From JAFGOG01 sp034429215 (lineage in GTDB: Bacteria; Chloroflexota; Anaerolineae; JAAYZQ01): a DNA stretch of 41,871 bases. The stretch spans positions 1-41,871 of the forward strand of contig DAOUGI010000065.1 in the NCBI GenBank assembly GCA_034429215.1, in the 5' to 3' direction. Positions 40,619 to 41,871 of the stretch are shown here, one piece after another. Numbering within the stretch: the stretch's first letter is position 1; each line of letters opens with the position of its first letter. The notes under the pieces are model-generated. The model did no database searches, was not told the origin of the DNA, and saw only the letters and a program-made list of their open reading frames with translations. The position numbers were made by a program, and so were the translations under genes.

Positions 40619-41783
40619 CGACGCCGCCCGCCGACAGGGTGATGACCACCACCTCGGGCGGGCAGAAGAAGCGCGCCCGAGGCATGCCAAAGCCCTCCAT
40701 GCCCAGGCCGCGGCTGACGACCATGTGGGTCGCGCCCTGGCGATAGTGGCCCGCCTCGTAGCGCTTGCCGTAGCGCGAGTTGGTCAGCAGCGCGCCGAAA
40801 CCGGGCAGCCGCCACTGGCCGCCGTGGGTGTGGCCGGACAGGACCAGGTCCACCCCCAGCGCCGCCGACTCGGGGAGCAGGTCGGGCATGTGGTACAAGA
40901 CCACCTTCAGGGCGCCGGGCGGCGCGCCGGCGATCAGGTCAGCGAGCCGGGCGCCGTCGGCGGCCGGGTCGCGGGTGCAGCGTATGCCGGCCAACCACAG
41001 CCGGTGGCCGCCGACGATCACCTCGGCGGCCTGGTCTTCGAGCAGGACGACGCCGGCGCCGGCCAGGGCCGGGCGGATCAGCTCGGGCAGGTCGACCTCG
41101 AGGGTGCCCAGGCAGCCAAAGACGCCGCCGGGCGCGCGCAACTGGGCCAGCAGCGCCTGCATGTCGGCCAGGGCACGCGGGTCGCCGGTGTATGAGGCGT
41201 TGAGGTAGTCGCCGGTTAGGGCGATCAGGTCGGGGTCGAGCCGGGCGACAAGCGCCGGGAGGGCGCGCTCGCGGCGGGTGGTCCGCTCGACGTGGATGTC
41301 GGAGAGGTGGACGATGCGCAGGGGCGTGCCGGGGTTGGCCAAGGCAGGAATGGCGATGTCCAGGTGGGTGACGGACAGGCGGAAGGGCTCGATCAAGGCG
41401 CCGTAGGCAACAAAAGCCGAGCCCAGGAGCTGGACGGCAAGGACAACGGCCAAGGCCGGCCAGGTCCAGGCCGGGGCCCAGGGCAGCGCGACGAGGGCAA
41501 CCAGGCAGCGGATCAGGACCAGGCCCAGCAGCGGCGGCGGGACGGGGCCGAACGATATCCCCCGGCGCGGCAGGGCAGCGAAGAGCAGCCAGTCGGCCAG
41601 GGCAAAGGCGAGCAGGCCCAGGGCGACGGCCCAGCCGGCGGCCGGCGATCCGGCCACCGTGGCCCACGCCCAGCCGGAAGCCGCCGCCAGGATCAGCGGT
41701 ATGGGCGCCACCTGCCAGGCGGCCCAGGCGCCTGGTTTTTCGGTCAGGAGCAAGATTGTATGGAGCGGATTCAAGCCTTTCAC
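40611..41783 (-). CDS. Membrane-anchored calcineurin-like metallophosphoesterase, variant active site
   Basis: 390 residues: four N-terminal TMs (~1-130), then a metallophosphoesterase domain. RIVHLSDIHVERTTRRE (DxH), LIALTGDYLN (GD), VLYHMPDLLPESA (His) and LVLSGHTHGGQWRLPGFG (GHTH) are intact. The central GNHD/E motif reads GTLE (CLGTLEVDLPELI, ~225): Asn and His are lost, which normally bridge metal and protonate the leaving group. YkuE-like relatives act on the outer membrane face. The start is GTG 41783, practically at the predicted transcription start. Coupled to the HExxH membrane protein downstream. Confidence 0.85.
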   Translation of the reverse strand: MKGLNPLHTILLLTEKPGAWAAWQVAPIPLILAAASGWAWATVAGSPAAGWAVALGLLAFALADWLLFAALPRRGISFGPVPPPLLGLVLIRCLVALVALPWAPAWTWPALAVVLAVQLLGSAFVAYGALIEPFRLSVTHLDIAIPALANPGTPLRIVHLSDIHVERTTRRERALPALVARLDPDLIALTGDYLNASYTGDPRALADMQALLAQLRAPGGVFGCLGTLEVDLPELIRPALAGAGVVLLEDQAAEVIVGGHRLWLAGIRCTRDPAADGARLADLIAGAPPGALKVVLYHMPDLLPESAALGVDLVLSGHTHGGQWRLPGFGALLTNSRYGKRYEAGHYRQGATHMVVSRGLGMEGFGMPRARFFCPPEVVVITLSAGGVDD

Positions 41784-41791
41784 AGGCGGAG

Positions 41792-41820
41792 ATTATACCA
41801 TCTCTTGCGGGGCGTGCCAA
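41792..41820 (-). promoter_or_regulatory. Promoter of the phosphoesterase-HExxH operon
   Basis: Minus strand TTGGCA (41820-41815), 17 bases, TATAAT (41797-41792). Predicted initiation near 41785 leaves almost no leader before GTG 41783. Bases 41821-41871 show no gene. Confidence 0.8.
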
Positions 41821-41871
41821 CTGGAGGGGGTAAACTGGGTAGGGTTGCGCAAAGTCGCCCCTGGGGCGAGG

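Overview
The window is a 41.9 kb, GC-rich, densely coded bacterial chromosome segment. Its character points to Chloroflexota (Anaerolineae-like), as an inference from style rather than a marker-gene tree. The signs are lipoproteins whose lipobox Cys is followed by Gly-Pro and a Val/Thr/Pro-rich linker, LysM proteins with TP-rich linkers, a Chloroflexi-type N-terminal TPR, and many oligopeptide-type ABC genes. Several perfect sigma70-like promoters (TTGACA-17-TATAAT) can be read directly.

Layout. 1-9.9 kb, housekeeping and metabolism: start of recA (minus) with its promoter; a PfkB kinase + BtpA/SgcQ operon (plus) behind an operator-like inverted repeat; nitroreductase-glnA (minus); Mut7-C protein-rsfS (minus); a divergent Amt-family membrane protein (plus); and a four-gene minus operon amidohydrolase - thpR - LOG-like phosphoribohydrolase - ribose-phosphate pyrophosphokinase.

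10-27.5 kb, two oligopeptide-type ABC transporter operons in tandem, all on minus. The upstream one (SBP 25656-27491, permeases, ATPases to 20914) is conventional, but carries a truncated ECF sigma gene and a small unknown gene between its permease and ATPase genes. The downstream one is unusual. Its solute-binding lipoprotein (18082-20694) has the two halves of the SBP family-5 fold in swapped order (circular permutation) plus an extra C-terminal domain. Its DppC-like permease has a ~175-residue extracytoplasmic insertion. A small two-TM protein is translationally coupled to the last ATPase. Just downstream, a 998-residue protein fuses a TPR domain, a DppB-like and a DppC-like permease into one chain. 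This is the most novel part of the window.

27.6-35.7 kb: LysM lipoprotein; the threonine-to-glycine pair tdh-kbl; alpha-glucan phosphorylase; an S1-domain protein with repeat-rich tails and a structured leader, co-transcribed with a DksA/TraR zinc-finger protein and ended by a clear intrinsic terminator.

35.7-41.9 kb: trmD, an LCP-LysM cell-envelope protein, a stand-alone Trypco1-like protein, a WecA/TagO-type phosphoglycosyltransferase (all plus), then, on minus, a membrane metallophosphoesterase overlapping a membrane HExxH protein. No tRNA, rRNA, CRISPR array, transposase or integrase was recognised. Apart from 35344-35669 (S1 leader and divergent promoters) there is no gene-free stretch above about 300 bases.
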